A stretch of 64,000 nt of DNA from Cryptomeria japonica (GCF_030272615.1 NC_081413.1:554181136-554245135), one strand, 5' to 3'; counted from the stretch's first letter, positions 1 to 13,077 are shown. Notes: generated from the sequence alone by a model not told the origin. Numbers and translations are program-made.

Positions 1-595
1 ATATATATATACATACACATATATACATATGTGTATATGTATGTATATATATGTATATACATGTATATGTATCTATACATACATACACACACACACACAT
101 ATACACATGTATATGTATATATAGATGTATATATATACATATACATATACATGTATATATATGTATAGATGTGTATATATTATAGATGTATATATATATA
201 CACATGTATATATATATATGTATAGATGTGTACATATATATGTATATATGTATATATGTATACATATACATGTATATATGTATATATACATATACATATA
301 CATGTGTATATGTATATATGTATGTATGTATGTATATATGTATGTATGCATGTATATATGTGTGTGTGTATGTATGTAAATATATGTGTGTATGTATGTA
401 TGTATATATACATACATACATGTGTATATATATATACATACATACATAGATATATATACATATACATATGTGTGTGTGTGTTTGTGTGTATACATACATA
501 CACACACACATATATGTATATATATCTATATATGTATATGTATATATATACATATACATATATACATATATACATATACATATATACATATATAA
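1..595. repeat. Compound TA/CA/TG microsatellite
   Basis: The first 595 bases consist almost entirely of alternating purine-pyrimidine runs of TA, CA and TG with short ATGTATG-type variants. Long open frames on both strands here translate only to Tyr/Ile/Cys/Val/Met/His/Thr and reflect absence of stops in the repeat, not genes. The array continues past the left edge of the window. Confidence 0.95.
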
Positions 596-3510
596 ACTAG
601 CATTAGGGCAAGATTCTCAGAAGATTTCATAGGAAGAGAAAATATAATTTTCTAAACTCACGATTCCAAGTACCCAGATTCTTAAATGTTTTGGTCAAAT
701 CAAATTTACAAAGCAGTACCCGCAAATCCAACATTCTGAAACTTGAAACGCCAATACTTTTCTTCAACTTGCAAGAAATTAAGCATGCAAAACCAAAATC
801 AAAGCTCCTACCTCTAGCACTTTCCTGGAATGAAATTATGAAGCAACACAAGCCACAACAAACAACAGATCCTTTTTCCAAATGCAGAGAGCCATCCCCA
901 AATCAAAATAAAACTTCAACAAGTATTTTCCAAGAGCGAGAAGTTTTCCCCAAATTTCTCCTTTCAAGAACATAATGATTTCCCCAATTTCTTCCTCTAA
1001 AAACCCCCAAAACCAGAGAGATGCATTATGTAGAGCAAAAATTCATGGCAAACCTCTCCCCTCCAAAAAGCAAGCAATAATAATAAAATACCCTTTTTCA
1101 AATGTAACTCCCAACATGCAAGATTCTTTGCATTAAATCATTAATTAATTAATTTTGTAACCCCCCCACATGCACATGCAAGAGATTAAATATTATTTTC
1201 CCTATTTGAATTAATTTCCAAAGGCACAAAAGAATTTAAAAGAGTAATTTCCCTCTTCATTAATTATTTTCTAAACAATAAGTAATAATTGTATTTTAAT
1301 AAACAAGAGTAATGAAAATACTAAATTTTAATAAATAAAAGCAATGAAAATACTAAATTAAATATTTAAATTTTTCTATTTAATTAATCCTTCTGAAATA
1401 ATTAAGTCCTAAAGCTTCTCAAATAAATAAGCAAACTGAGGCAACTATAATAGATTATTAACTAATTAAATTTGAATGCACACAAAAATGTTATTATTAA
1501 TTCCCTTACTAAATAACCCTTTCGAATAATTAAATAATTCAATCTTTCAGTTCTACAATCACAATTTATTACTTAATCATCCCACAAAATTATTAAACTA
1601 TATGCAGAGTAACAAATTACGACAACACAAAACACTGAGAGCCAACAAAGGGTGATGACTAACAAGACCTGACAAACAAAGAACTAGGGTGCTTGGTAGG
1701 GGTCTGACTGATATCTCCTTTGTCCACTTTACCATTGGGTTGGAGAGCACACTCAGACCTAAAGATTCAGGTGGAGTCGATGCTTGGTACCTGTAGCTGC
1801 ATAAACAAACCATCGAATATGTACATATATAAACCACATAATATCATACTATGAATATGGAATGGAAATGATGTAGCTTGCTCATAAAGAGTAGTGTGAC
1901 ACTTTTCCATTTCACCCAAGCACATCAAAAATATAAGCAATGTACATCAAGTCAGTATGCATCGATAAACGTAAAGAAACTCATAAATAATGTAGCTCAA
2001 TAATAAACTATTCAATATGAATAGCATCTAATAATCACATCATAAACTACATCATATGATTCTATCATAGACATTAACTTATAATCATCAATCACAACCA
2101 CACAACAACATCATGAATTACATCACTATGACAACGAAACAAAAAGGCACAAAACATGAATATCACATAAGGATCCAAAATTCATAGACAACATCACAAA
2201 CAAAACCAAAATCGACCAACACCAAAATAAGGATCGAACCGCGCAGAACACAAATCGAAAAGGTATGACAAGCCAAAAGAGGGAGGGGCACTACATAATG
2301 AATCTAGAGGATGTGTATAAGGTGAAGTAAAAAGGATTGCATGATGCTTATGGAGATCCCTAATCTTGTCAAGATCAAAGGTGGAAAATGGAATATGGAG
2401 ATAGATAGGGTGAATGAGAGATAATGAAGGAAGAGGTAGATATGAAGTATGGATGTAACTTGCCCTTAAGTTTAGAGTGCAAGAGAAAAATGGATCACAC
2501 ATAATGACCATTTGCCAGGATTTCATTATGACATTTGCCCAAGGTGCCACAAGAAGTGGTTTTCACCATTAGACGAATCAATTCTCTTCTCTTTTTTTTT
2601 GATTTTTTGAAAGATAATAGATGCATGATAGAAGATGAAGAAGGACTCAAGCATCTCATTCTTTGGATGGTACCCTTGAAAGATGTGCTACAATGCATCA
2701 TGGCTATTGAAGTGATGAAGGGTACTCCCCTTTTAAACCCAAACACACAACAATAGAGAATAAACAAAAAATGTGAGAGAGGAAACACTTGCTTCTTATT
2801 ATCTCAATGAAATGAAATTACAATATTTAGAAAATATCATGCAACAACCACATGGGCATTCCCATTACAATAATTTGTAGGCCAATAATTTGCAAGCCAA
2901 AGCCACAATCTACACTACAGGATCTGTCTTGTATGTCCCTTGTTCATCCCTTTATATAGCATTGATAACTGCCTTAGAATGTTCTGGAGGTGTAACTTTT
3001 CCCCTTTTGGCACCCGATGGTCCATCAGTTCATTTTTCCCATCTAGGTGGAATTTAATTGGAACTTGAGTTTTGGTGGCACAACTTCCAGGAGCCATAAC
3101 TTTTGACTTGAGTGTCTAATTTGCTATTATAATATATCGTTGGAAAGCTCACGAAGAGATCTACAACAAAAAATATATCAATCTATTTATTTAGGTTTTG
3201 AACCTATTCAAGGCCCCTAAGGTTTTCAATTTTGAGTTTTAAGTTTCATTGGAAAAATTGTTTGAGACAAAAACTTTGATATCTTTCAAACCGCTCAAGA
3301 TATTGAGGTGATTCTTTCGCCAATCATCTTATTTTTTAATTTCGCTCCTTCGGACCAGTTTTCACGTCCATACGTTAAAAAATGAGTAGAAGTCCTGAAA
3401 GTAGCATGTGACTATTTTTTGCTATTTTTATATGTCTTATATAATGCAACCAACCTGATGGGTCCCACAAAACTAAGGAGAAACGACAAAACAAAGGAAA
3501 ATACAACATT
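596..3510. other. AT-rich stretch without a recognised gene
   Basis: I find no gene or complete mobile element here. The stretch has many homopolymer and ATTAATTA-type runs. Short open frames at 2,194-2,788 (minus) and 2,535-2,756 (plus) overlap each other and resemble no family I recognise. It may be decayed internal sequence of the LTR element whose 3' end is seen at 4,675, but no retrotransposon motif supports that. Confidence 0.5.
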
Positions 3511-3517
3511 TTTTTTA

Positions 3518-4571
3518 ATGTTTTAATTCTACTTTGAGTTAGATTACTCAATTTAGATAATTCAAATAGTGAGTTTATGATTCGACCTTGATATGTTGAA
3601 TTTGTAGAATGGTCTAAGTATGCTTATAGAATCTTTCATACTTAAGGATAAAGTTGAAAAGGCAAGGATGACTTATAGTTGATATATTTTATTAGCCTAT
3701 AATGAGAAAATATTTAAGAGAATAATATATGGTGATTTTTATATCGTAAATGGAGTGAATGGGAACATTGGTGTTATATGATCATTATAAGTGCATGTTA
3801 CTTTGACTATGATGTTATGTTCTACTAACAATTTTGACAAGATGTGATGTAGCCTTAGACTTGAAAGAAGCAAGTTGCGGGAAACAAACCTTGTGGTGTT
3901 GAAGTAAGTACTTTTCTTAAGTTGTCTTGTTTTGGTTATTGTGAAGGAAGACTAAGAGTAAGGGTCAAACATTGTTTGTATTCCATCGCTCTAGAATTAT
4001 CACTCAATGAGAATATGTAAGTTTAGTTTAAAATGGATTTATTAGCTAATTATATGGATTTTAACAAATTTATACTAAATTATATATCCTCATCTAACTT
4101 AAAGTAGAATTAAAACATAAAAAAAAACGTAGTCTTCCTTCACAATAATCAAAACAAGACAACTTAAGAAAAGCACTTACCTCAACATCATAAGGTTTGT
4201 TTCCCGCAACTTGCTTCTTAAGTCTAAGGTTAGATCACATCTTGTCAAAATTGCCAGTACAACATAACATCATAGTCAAAGTAACATGCACTTATAATCA
4301 TCATATAGCACCAACATTCCCATTCACTTCATTTATGATATAAAAATCACCATATATTATTCTCTTAAATATTTTCTCATTCTAGGCTAGTAAAATATAT
4401 CAACTTTAAGTCATATTTGGCTTTTCAACTTTATCCTTAAGTATGAAAGATTCTATTAGCATACTTAGACCATTCTACACATTCAACATAATCATAATCA
4501 AGGTTGAATCATAAACTCACTATTTGAATTATCTAAATCAAGTAATCTAGCTCAAAGTATAATAAAAACAT
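3518..4571. repeat. Long imperfect inverted repeat (foldback)
   Basis: The left arm (3,518-3,953, 436 bp) is complementary over its whole length to the right arm (4,131-4,571, 441 bp), with a 177-bp spacer. Matching landmarks in reverse order include the start near 3,518 against 4,571 and GAAGGAAGACT at 3,943-3,953 against its complement at 4,131-4,141. Mismatches and small indels are scattered, so the arms are old or diverged. A second inverted pair of 27 bp with one mismatch (3,518-3,544 and 4,092-4,118) closes a smaller unit inside. This suggests two head-to-head copies of a small TIR element. No coding potential is seen. Confidence 0.8.
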
Positions 4572-4674
4572 AAGGATATCTTATGTCCTTGTGATTTCAC
4601 TTCTAATTGCTCCTCTTTCTCTCTCTCATCATTCTACTTTATTGTGAGCATTTGTATAAGCTTGTACTATAGTT

Positions 4675-5434
4675 AAAGTGGGGGCTAAATGTAGCATTGT
4701 AAATTGTCACCGATCCAATTTACACATCATGTTTGTGCTCCCACTTTAGTGTGTCCTATCCTCATATCCTCTCTAGGCCCATTCAAGCCCTATTATCCAA
4801 ACTTGACGTCAGGTACACCCTCTAGTGAGACCTGCATGCACCTAAAATTGTCCTAACCTAATTAAATAAATATTTTATTTATTTAATTATTTTATCCTAA
4901 GACTTCTATTAATTAAATAGATTTTTATTTATTTAATTAATTCATTAATCCTTTTCTAGTCTTTTCCTATTTAAATAAATATTTTTTATTTATTTAAATT
5001 ATTCGTTCCTTAAATTAAATAAATATTTTATTTATTTAATTGGTCTCACTTTTATTAATTAAATAAATATGCATTTATTTAATTAATTCAATAGCTTTTT
5101 CCCTCCATGACACTTGTCATTCATCTCTTGATTTACCTTTAACCACCTCTCTAATATTTTCCTATTTTCTATACTTACCCTCTAATATGAGCTGACCATT
5201 TATCCCTCCACCTCTTAATCCTAGCCCTCCATTTCTAGGATTCTCTCTATAAAAGAAGAGCCTTTCCCTATCTTTTCATAGATCTCAATTATTCAAGCGA
5301 AGCATCTACATACTGCCAAACTACACAACCACAATCCCTTCTTTGTTGAGCTATTGTTCCCACATAAAAATCTGAGAGCAACCATATTCAATATCAAGCA
5401 AGATCAATGGATATAGGAAACAATGGAGATCAAA
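4675..5434 (+). mobile_element. Polypurine tract and LTR part of an old Ty3-gypsy-like element
   Basis: AAAGTGGGGGCTAAA at 4,675-4,689 is followed directly by TGTAGC. This matches the polypurine tract and LTR start of the intact element at 55,991-56,010. The segment from 4,690 therefore reads as the start of a 3' LTR. A TATA box (TATAAAA, 5,248-5,254) lies inside it. The LTR is cut at 5,434 by a later insertion and seems to resume at 13,078. Internal and second-LTR sequences were not identified, so the family assignment is tentative. Confidence 0.55.
4860..5088. repeat. Five AT-rich palindromes in a row
   Basis: Five near-perfect palindromes of about 29-33 bp occur at roughly 50-bp spacing within the LTR segment. 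Each has the form ATTAAATAAATA.TATTTATTTAAT. The intervening spacers differ from one another. The palindromes start near 4,860, 4,910, 4,968, 5,012 and 5,055. Confidence 0.8.
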
Positions 5435-5620
5435 TGTAGTGCCCCTACCCTAGTCAGCTTTGTAAAACTGGTTTGACCTTGGTTGAATTACCATGAGGTA
5501 ATGTTGTAGTCAGATATTATGATTATTGTGCGTACCTGTTAATGTGCTTTCGCATCGATTCTTATGTAAGTTTAATTGTCCTCTTGATTCTTGCTATTAA
5601 TCTCGAGCTAACATCTTCAT

Positions 5621-5622
<2 letters not shown>

Positions 5623-5687
<65 letters not shown>
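5623..5687. repeat. (TG)n followed by (GA)n microsatellite
   Basis: About 25 TG units run straight into seven GA units within the long LTR. Confidence 0.97.
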
Positions 5688-7218
5688 CTCTTGGTTGCAA
5701 GAGATTGCAGGTACAGTACTGCCTAGGTGCGAGGTTCGTCTTCACCTAGATTTACAGGGTTCAGTACATCTCTTTTGTCCTTAGAATTTGGGTTAGGTGG
5801 TCATAAAACCCTCAGTTTACCCTATTCATGCTCAAGTGAGCGTCGCCTGTGGTCCGTCAATTCCCTTTTCATTTGGGTTTGTGGGTTAGGTATTTGGTTG
5901 GCTTTCTTGGGTTGCATGCTTGGCGTGTGGTTAAATTGAGTATTTAATCCTAAGTAGTTATTTTGATTTAATGTGTTCATTTACGCATTAGTAATTAAGA
6001 AACTAAAGTAAATAGGTTTCTTTTATATAATTAATCATTTATTTAAAAATTGCTCTATTCATGTTTGTAGCAATTTTAATTTAATGGTTAATTTAAAATA
6101 ATAAAGTTTTTCAGTTTATGCATTTTGAAAGGGGAGATTTAAATTTATTCGAAATAGAAATAATTTAATCTCTTTTGCTTTTTGGAATAGAAAGGTTAAT
6201 TTTAATTATTTAAGAAAATCAATTTTGATTAGAAAAGTAATTTTTATTCATATATATTTTATACAGTGTGAAAGATTGATTTTGGAAATTTAATTTAATT
6301 AAAAATATTTTACCCTCATTAATATTGTGAAATATAACTATTAACTTTGTTCATATTGAGAAAATTAAAATTAAATGAGGGAGAAAAGCATTTTGATTTT
6401 TAATTAGAACAACAAGTTTAGATTATTTTAATAGTTGAAAATAATGATTTTTATTTTATTTATTTATTTTATTCTTTTTATTCAAAAGTTGTTTAAATTC
6501 TAAAATAAGAGATTAGGTCAGGGGATTCTTCTATTTAACTTTAGGTTTGGAAATATTTTTAGGGTATTATTTTTGGAAAATATTTTGGAAGAAGAATTTT
6601 TGGGAGGAAATTTGGGCATTTTGGAAGAGAAGAGATTTTTGGAGCTTGCAGGTTGGGCTCTTCTTCAATCTTGCTAGGATTGCTGAACCAGGTAGGCCTG
6701 TGGTTTATTTCATGGGCTTCTTTGTTTAAAAAAAATTGTTTTGGTCTTGCTTTGTAAAAATCTGGTTGTGTTTGTAGATAATTCCTTATTTTGTGTGGAA
6801 AATGGAAGAATGGTAATAAAATCACAAACTCAAACCCTCCTTGTTTCTTTTCCAAACCTCCAGATGTCATTTTTGTTTGTATAAATTGGTTTTCAAAAAT
6901 TAACGCCAAATATTGGGGCTTGGTTGTTCTTGAGGAAATTTTGTTCAAGACTCCAATGAATCTTCTCTTAAATGAGTTTTAAATTGGAATTTAGTTTGGG
7001 GATTTGGTAGATTTGATGTTAATATGTGTAAATCAATCCAATTTTGCCATTATGGTGTTGTTTTAGAGAAATTTTCCCTTTTCCTGGGTTTTCTAAAAAT
7101 GCAATTTAAGAAAAATCATAGTTTCTGGAAAAATAAAATAAAATAAAAATTAATTATTTTAAATTCTTTGTTGAGACTGGGTTTTTTTTGGGTTGCTATT
7201 TTGACAGCAAATTTAAAA

Positions 7219-7260
<42 letters not shown>

Positions 7261-7332
7261 AAAATTAATTAATTAAAAAAAATAATAATAATATAACCCA
7301 CATGGCGGGGAATTAACCCCCACCACGCGGGG

Positions 7333-7424
7333 GTAGCTCGCTACCAATTGGTAGCAGCTCTATCAATGGTAGCGAACTGCTACTTTTTGGTAGCAGCGCT
7401 ACCATAGGTAGTGTGAGCTACCAA
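7333..7424. repeat. Cluster of GGTAGC/GCTACC inverted motifs
   Basis: Within 92 bp the hexamer GGTAGC or its complement GCTACC, or close variants, recurs about eight times in alternating orientation. The set includes the perfect palindrome CTACCAATTGGTAG at 7,341-7,354. The cluster sits in a short GC-rich island inside otherwise very AT-rich LTR sequence. Confidence 0.75.
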
Positions 7425-8825
7425 GGGGGCCCACGTGGAGGTCCACATGGGTACACCCCCTTCATATATATATATTTTTAAAAAAAATTATCAAAAAAAT
7501 ATATAATAGTTAAATATTATTTTAAATGTTAATTTTTAAATAGAGTTTTAATTATGATTAATTTGGCATTAATTAATAATTTCTATTTAATTTGATATTA
7601 ATTAATTGTATAATGGAAAATATACGTTAATTAATATTCAGATTTCATTTTATTATTAATGCATATTTTTCTAATTAAATATTTGAATTGCTAATTGCAT
7701 TATTAATTATTAATGTGTTATATTTTATTAATCGTGGATTAATAAATATATACATTAATTAATAATTAATTTTGGTATCTGTTTATTGAGGAAGTATTTT
7801 TTTGAAAAAAAAAAAGATAAAATATTATTTTTAATTGGATAATTGTTGAAATAAAATATATTTATTAATTGATAATTTTTAAATAATATTTTATTTGGAA
7901 ATATATTATTTGAGTAATTGTGAAAAGAATGAAATATTTTATCTTGGATATTTTGAAAATTTAAACGATAAACTATTGGAAATATTGGAAATTTAATAAT
8001 GTATTGTTTGGAATATTGATGAGTTAATGATACATTCAATTAGTAAAATAAATGGTTTAGTTTATATTCTCCCTCTGTATTGAGAAGTAGACAAATGGTA
8101 CTATTGCGATTGAGGTATTGTATTCTCCTTGTTATGGTGATTTTTCTGTTAATGTATTTTGAAAACTTAGATCATTTAGAAAACTTGATCGACTTTTATT
8201 GTTTAAACCAATAGGAAAGAAGATTATCCTTTTTCGGTTATTGCCTATGCAAGTTTAATTTCTGTATTCGCTTTTGTTTAAAGTAATGGCAAGACCTTGA
8301 TATGTTTGTTTGAACCTTGTCGTTTGGTTGATTTGGGGTACCTGTTTATGTCTTCGATCTCTAGTTTGGTTGTTGTCTTGTGATGGTGTTATAACTAGTT
8401 TTGTCCTTTATGCGGGTGTCGAGTGTTGATTTGTGGTTGACCATAGTGAGTCAGGTCTCTAGTTAGAGTACTGTTGGGAAATGGACCTTGTATTAGCTTT
8501 TAATATGTTCAGTTAGATCCGTTTCTATGTAGGGATCATTTATGTAATTATTGACTGATGTGGTCGGTTGTTTATTGGTATGAATCACCCTGATGGCAAG
8601 AATGTAAATGATGTGGAACTTATGTACCCTTAACTTATTTAAATGATCAAAGAGGTCTTGCAGTTGAGCAGACCTGGAGATGTAGCCCTTTAGGGGTGAA
8701 CTCCGATATCAATTTGGTGTTATGTGTTGCTTTTTGTAATAACCCACCAAAATCGATTCAACAAAGTTGAGTATTATTTTTTTTTTTTCTTCATTATGTT
8801 TTATTCAATTGCATACTCTGGGCAT

Positions 8826-8975
8826 CCATCCAATTAGGATTAGGCATTCATCCATCCGGGATGAGCTTCTAACCATACGGGTTAGGCAATTGTCCATACG
8901 GAACATAAATTCCATCTATCCAATACGGGATAGGCATCTACCCATACGGGGTAGGCATCCATCCAAACGGGATAG
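8826..8975 (+). repeat. Degenerate repeat around ATACGGG..TAGGCATCCAT
   Basis: Six to seven imperfect units of roughly 20-28 bp carry the core CCATACGGGNTAGGCATC or mutated forms. In one frame it reads as repeated Pro/Ser-Ile-Arg-X-Arg motifs. No start context or conserved domain makes that a credible gene. Confidence 0.65.
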
Positions 8976-11332
8976 GAGATGCTCTGGCCAGAGACTTAGA
9001 CTCATCGGGACCATTCGGGTCCTGAGCCACTCACTAAGTACTACACTCTTCTAACAAGAATGCACCGAGGTCGTCGTCCTTAGGAGTAATTAAAAATGAT
9101 ACAAGCTTGAATTCCGCCTCGGAATTTGGCTTAAAGCCTCAGGAAGTCAAGCGAATCCATACGGGATTCCTTCCGAGTATGCATTGAATTAAATTTGATT
9201 ATCTTATCTTTCAATTAGGATTCTTACTCAACCAAGCCTAGACCCCACCCATGAACGCCTGAGTACGAGGGACAACTCCATCCCAAGACTGCCTACATAC
9301 CCGCTTCGGCACGGGATCAAGGCGTAAAATATGTAGTTCTATTTTCTAATCTATGGTTTGATGTAAACTGATTTGTGGGTACGCAACCCTTTCTAGGGTC
9401 AGTGTCCCAGACAGTTTCTCTGCGGTTGCTACCCACGATGGTAGCGCTTAAGCGAAGGCTCAAGATGGCCTATTGCTTGTGGCCTAAAAAAAAAATAACT
9501 AGACCCTAATACTTATCATGAGTGTCACCCAATTGCAAATCACCAATATCCCTTCAAGATGAAAAATAAATAAATAAAGAAAATAAATTTCATGAGAGCA
9601 TTTAACTTGACCATCCTTAAAAAGGGGTTTACTATGGTGTATCTCAACGGATGTGAAAATCATTTAAAAGTTATCTTATTAAATTATCGATCCAAGGGGA
9701 ATTACCCACCCCTTGGATTTTAACTTCCAAATGTCCCTTATTACTCCCCGACGATTTATAGGGACGATGCCACAGACGTCGTTAATGCATCTTTATTAGG
9801 CGTTAAGTGTAGTAGTTCAACACGACGGCATTACCCGTAAGCGTGACCCAGAGGCACCATATATACCGAACGCTGCTAGTTTTGGTTTTCCAACTTCCTT
9901 TGTTTAGTTTTCTAACTACAAAAACATCATGCTTGAAACAATCACAAAAACGAAAGCGCAAATAATTGAAATAACTACTTGGAGTATAATTTGCATAATA
10001 ATGACCATCACGAAACTTGCATAATAGTAATTACATGTGTACTTGCATGAAAAATGTAATTATTCCATAAATAATTCGCATGCTATGAACCATCAATGAA
10101 AGTAATTAATCTATGAGAAATTTGCATGACGTAAGAAGATTTAACGAGTCCAAAATAACGATTAGATTTAAGCATTTGGTTCAAATCGTATTAATGTAAG
10201 TTAATCTCTAAAGGCCAATCAAGTGTCCCAATGATTCTTAATGGGTTGAGTAACTCAATTTTAAGAGAATATAGTCTACAATTTTAAAGCTTACTAAGGA
10301 TAATTTAATTATGAACTTGCTACATATTAACCCAATTTTTCTAAGTCGAAATACGATATCTTAAAATTTACACTGAAAAAAAAAAAAATCATTATTTCCT
10401 AAATGCCATTACTATCAAACTTAAAAATTTAACTAAATAACTAATAGTAATTGACATAGATTATTATTTTATACATATTTTAAAAAAAAACAAATTAAAA
10501 CTTCAATTTACAATTTAGAAAGGGAAAAAAAAACTAATCATAATCCCAAAGGCAAAAAAAATAACTTGTTTATTTTGGGTAGTAAATAGGGTGCGGGGTG
10601 GGGACCACGGGTCCCATCACCCCTGCGGCCCTGCATGCGCAGGTCCGCAGGGTTGAGGGGACACCGCGGGCCCCTCCATACCCCCTGCGACGGTTTTAAT
10701 ATAACCGTCCTGCATGTTGCCGTCCCATTATCTTGAACGCCGTGCGTTACGGAGTTTTAGGGGATTTTTCTTAAAATTTGAAATAATTTCTTTTTTTTTG
10801 GTATTTATATATATATATGCTTTTTTTTTTTTTTTGATCTTTCCCCTTTTTTTTTTATGCAGGAGCATTGCATTTTCAAATTATTGAAAATCACTTAGAG
10901 AAGGGTAGATAACAGGTATGTTAAAAATAATAATAATAATAATAATGTTACAGATTAAATTTCAGGGACAAAATACAATGGAGCAGTAATCAGAGAGGTT
11001 TTTTTTTTCCATTTCTTTTGTTCTTTACACAGGGAGATCTATTCACAAAGAAAAGAGATAATTTATTTGTACACACAGAGAAAATCTTTCACAAAGAGGA
11101 AATGTTAAACATATTTCTACAGAGGATTTAGATAACCAAAAAATGAGAAATCATAGAGAGAATGATCACAGCGAGATCTTTTCAATATACATTTCAGATT
11201 TTAAATCAATAACCAGAGAACAGATTCTGGAGAAAGGAGATAAAGGTAGTTCTGAATTAGTTCTTCAAATCTAAAACTTAATAAGATATTTTAAACGATT
11301 TAATCTAGATCTAACTTTTTAAACAATGAATC

Positions 11333-11845
11333 TAATTCTTATCAAAATTTGAAACGAATGGATCTAATTTTTATCAAGAATCTGAAAACAATGAATCTAA
11401 TTCTCATCAAACGATTCTAATCTCCTAAACAATTTAATCTACTTCTTATCAAAAATTGAAACTAATTCTTATCAAGAATCTGAAAACAAATGAATCTTAT
11501 TCTCATCAAATGATTCTAATTTCCCAAACAATTTAATCTACTTCTTATCAAAAATTGAAACTAATTCTTATCAAGAATCTGAAAACAAATGAATCTCATT
11601 CTCATCAAATGATTCTAATTTCCCAAACAATTTAATCTACTTCTTATCAAAAATTGAAACTAATTCTTATCAAGAATCTGAAAACAAATGAATCTCATTC
11701 TCATCAAATGATTCTAATTTCCCAAACAATTTAATCTACTTCTTATCAAAAATTGAAACTAATTCTTATCAAGAATCTGAAAACAAATGAATCTCATTCT
11801 CATCAAATGATTCTAATTTCCTAAACAATTTAATCAAATCTAATC
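11333..11845. repeat. 99-bp minisatellite, about five units
   Basis: The marker GATTCTAATTTCC or its variant recurs at exactly 99-bp steps (starting 11,412, 11,511, 11,610, 11,709 and 11,808). The last four units differ by only one or two bases, while the first is more diverged. A partial unit lies to the left from about 11,333. Confidence 0.93.
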
Positions 11846-12265
11846 TGCAACAAGAATAAGATGCACAAAAACTAAATTTGAAAGAACCTGGGTGCTTGAA
11901 AATGGTGTAGAGTCCTCTACGAATCTTCCTTGATCCTCCAAACTTGAAGAGAAGTCCTCCCAAACAAAAATCTTAGCTGAAATGAAAATTGACTACAAAG
12001 GAAAATTTTACTTGAAGAATTTCTTATGGAATAGCCAACACCTCTTTTTGAAACTTGTACATCTTTTATAAGAAAAAAAAATTCCAAATTCCACTACCTA
12101 ATTTTTAATTAAAAAAAAAAAAGAGATTCTCTCCCAATTTGGCCTTCATGCAAATTGATTAGACTTAGTGGGAGGAGTTACATGCAAGGTGGTGGAGAAG
12201 CCTCTAGAAACTTCTTATTCTTCCTACAACATGTGCCTTAATTCGGGTGAGGGAATTTAAATAAC

Positions 12266-12269
<4 letters not shown>

Positions 12270-12337
<68 letters not shown>
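12270..12337. repeat. (TA)n microsatellite
   Basis: An uninterrupted run of about 33 TA units near the right end of the nested solo LTR. Confidence 0.97.
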
Positions 12338-12340
<3 letters not shown>

Positions 12341-13077
12341 CCATGTGTGTGTGTGATTTATTATTTTTATTCCTTTACAATATTCATTGAATAGTTTATC
12401 CAAAAGAAATATAATAGAGTTTGTTTTTAAATCAAGAGGTGATAAAGGAGGGTTGTGACACTTTTGCTCTTATGTTTCATGTTTTAGTGTTAGCATGTAT
12501 GGATGACATTTTGATAGAATGTGTAAGTGGTTTAGATGAAATTAATTGTAAATGCATGTATGCAGTCGTCTTTTAAATGCAGTAAAATTAGATCCTGAAA
12601 GAATGTAGATTAGAATAATGAAATATATTTAGTTATTGTTAAGGAAATTAAGTATGCATGGAAAGATCTCATTAGTTTATGATGAAATTCAAGTGTGTTA
12701 TTAAATTGGATGCATGACTCAAATTTTAATGAAAAGTATGAATGAAAGGTATTAATAAACCTTAATGGATGAACTTTATCTTGTGATCTATATTTTGTCT
12801 TACTGAAAGAAATTATCCTTGTTTACAAATTATCTCGTTATTAAGACAATCGGTTTATTGGATTAATTAGCGCGAGATAAGTTAAATGTGTAATTAAGTA
12901 ATCATGTTGGGAAACTCTTTAGGTGTTAGTTGATGTCTTCCGCTGAGTAATCTATATTTTGATATCTTGTTGTATCATTGTGTTGTGTTTAACTTAAAAA
13001 AAATAAAATTGATTGCACTCCATTCATGTGTCTTAGCTTTATCCCTTTGGGGTTTCTTGGCAGGGCATTACATCAAA

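Larger units (their letters stand above)
8735..12460 (-). mobile_element. Second long solo LTR (probable), nested in the first
   Basis: The ends on the plus strand are TGTAATAACCC and GGGTTGTGACA, again near-perfect inverted copies. A perfect CTTTT duplication flanks it (8,730-8,734 and 12,461-12,465). Read on the minus strand it begins TGTCACAACCC, a common type of plant gypsy LTR start, hence the strand call. The length is 3,726 bp and no retroviral protein motif is present. It holds a degenerate short repeat, a GC-rich island near 10,590-10,745, a 99-bp minisatellite and a TA microsatellite. A non-coding complete element cannot be excluded. Confidence 0.72.
5435..13072. mobile_element. Long solo LTR (probable), split by a second insertion
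   Basis: The termini are TGTAGTGCCC and GGGCATTACA, which are inverted copies of each other with one difference, as LTR ends are. A perfect 5-bp target duplication TCAAA flanks it (5,430-5,434 and 13,073-13,077). After removing the nested insertion 8,735-12,460 and one 5-bp duplication the unit is about 3.9 kb. I see no gag or pol motif, primer-binding site or internal repeat of the ends. A solo LTR is therefore the simplest reading; a large non-coding LTR element is the alternative. Orientation is not settled. Confidence 0.72.

Noticed and set aside
73-600. Several long overlapping open frames on both strands
   Set aside because: They translate a TA/CA/TG microsatellite. Absence of stops is a property of the repeat, and all frames give the same few residues.
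6547-6982. Open frames on both strands
   Set aside because: Overlapping, Phe/Lys/Trp-rich frames in AT-rich LTR sequence with no domain or conserved motif.
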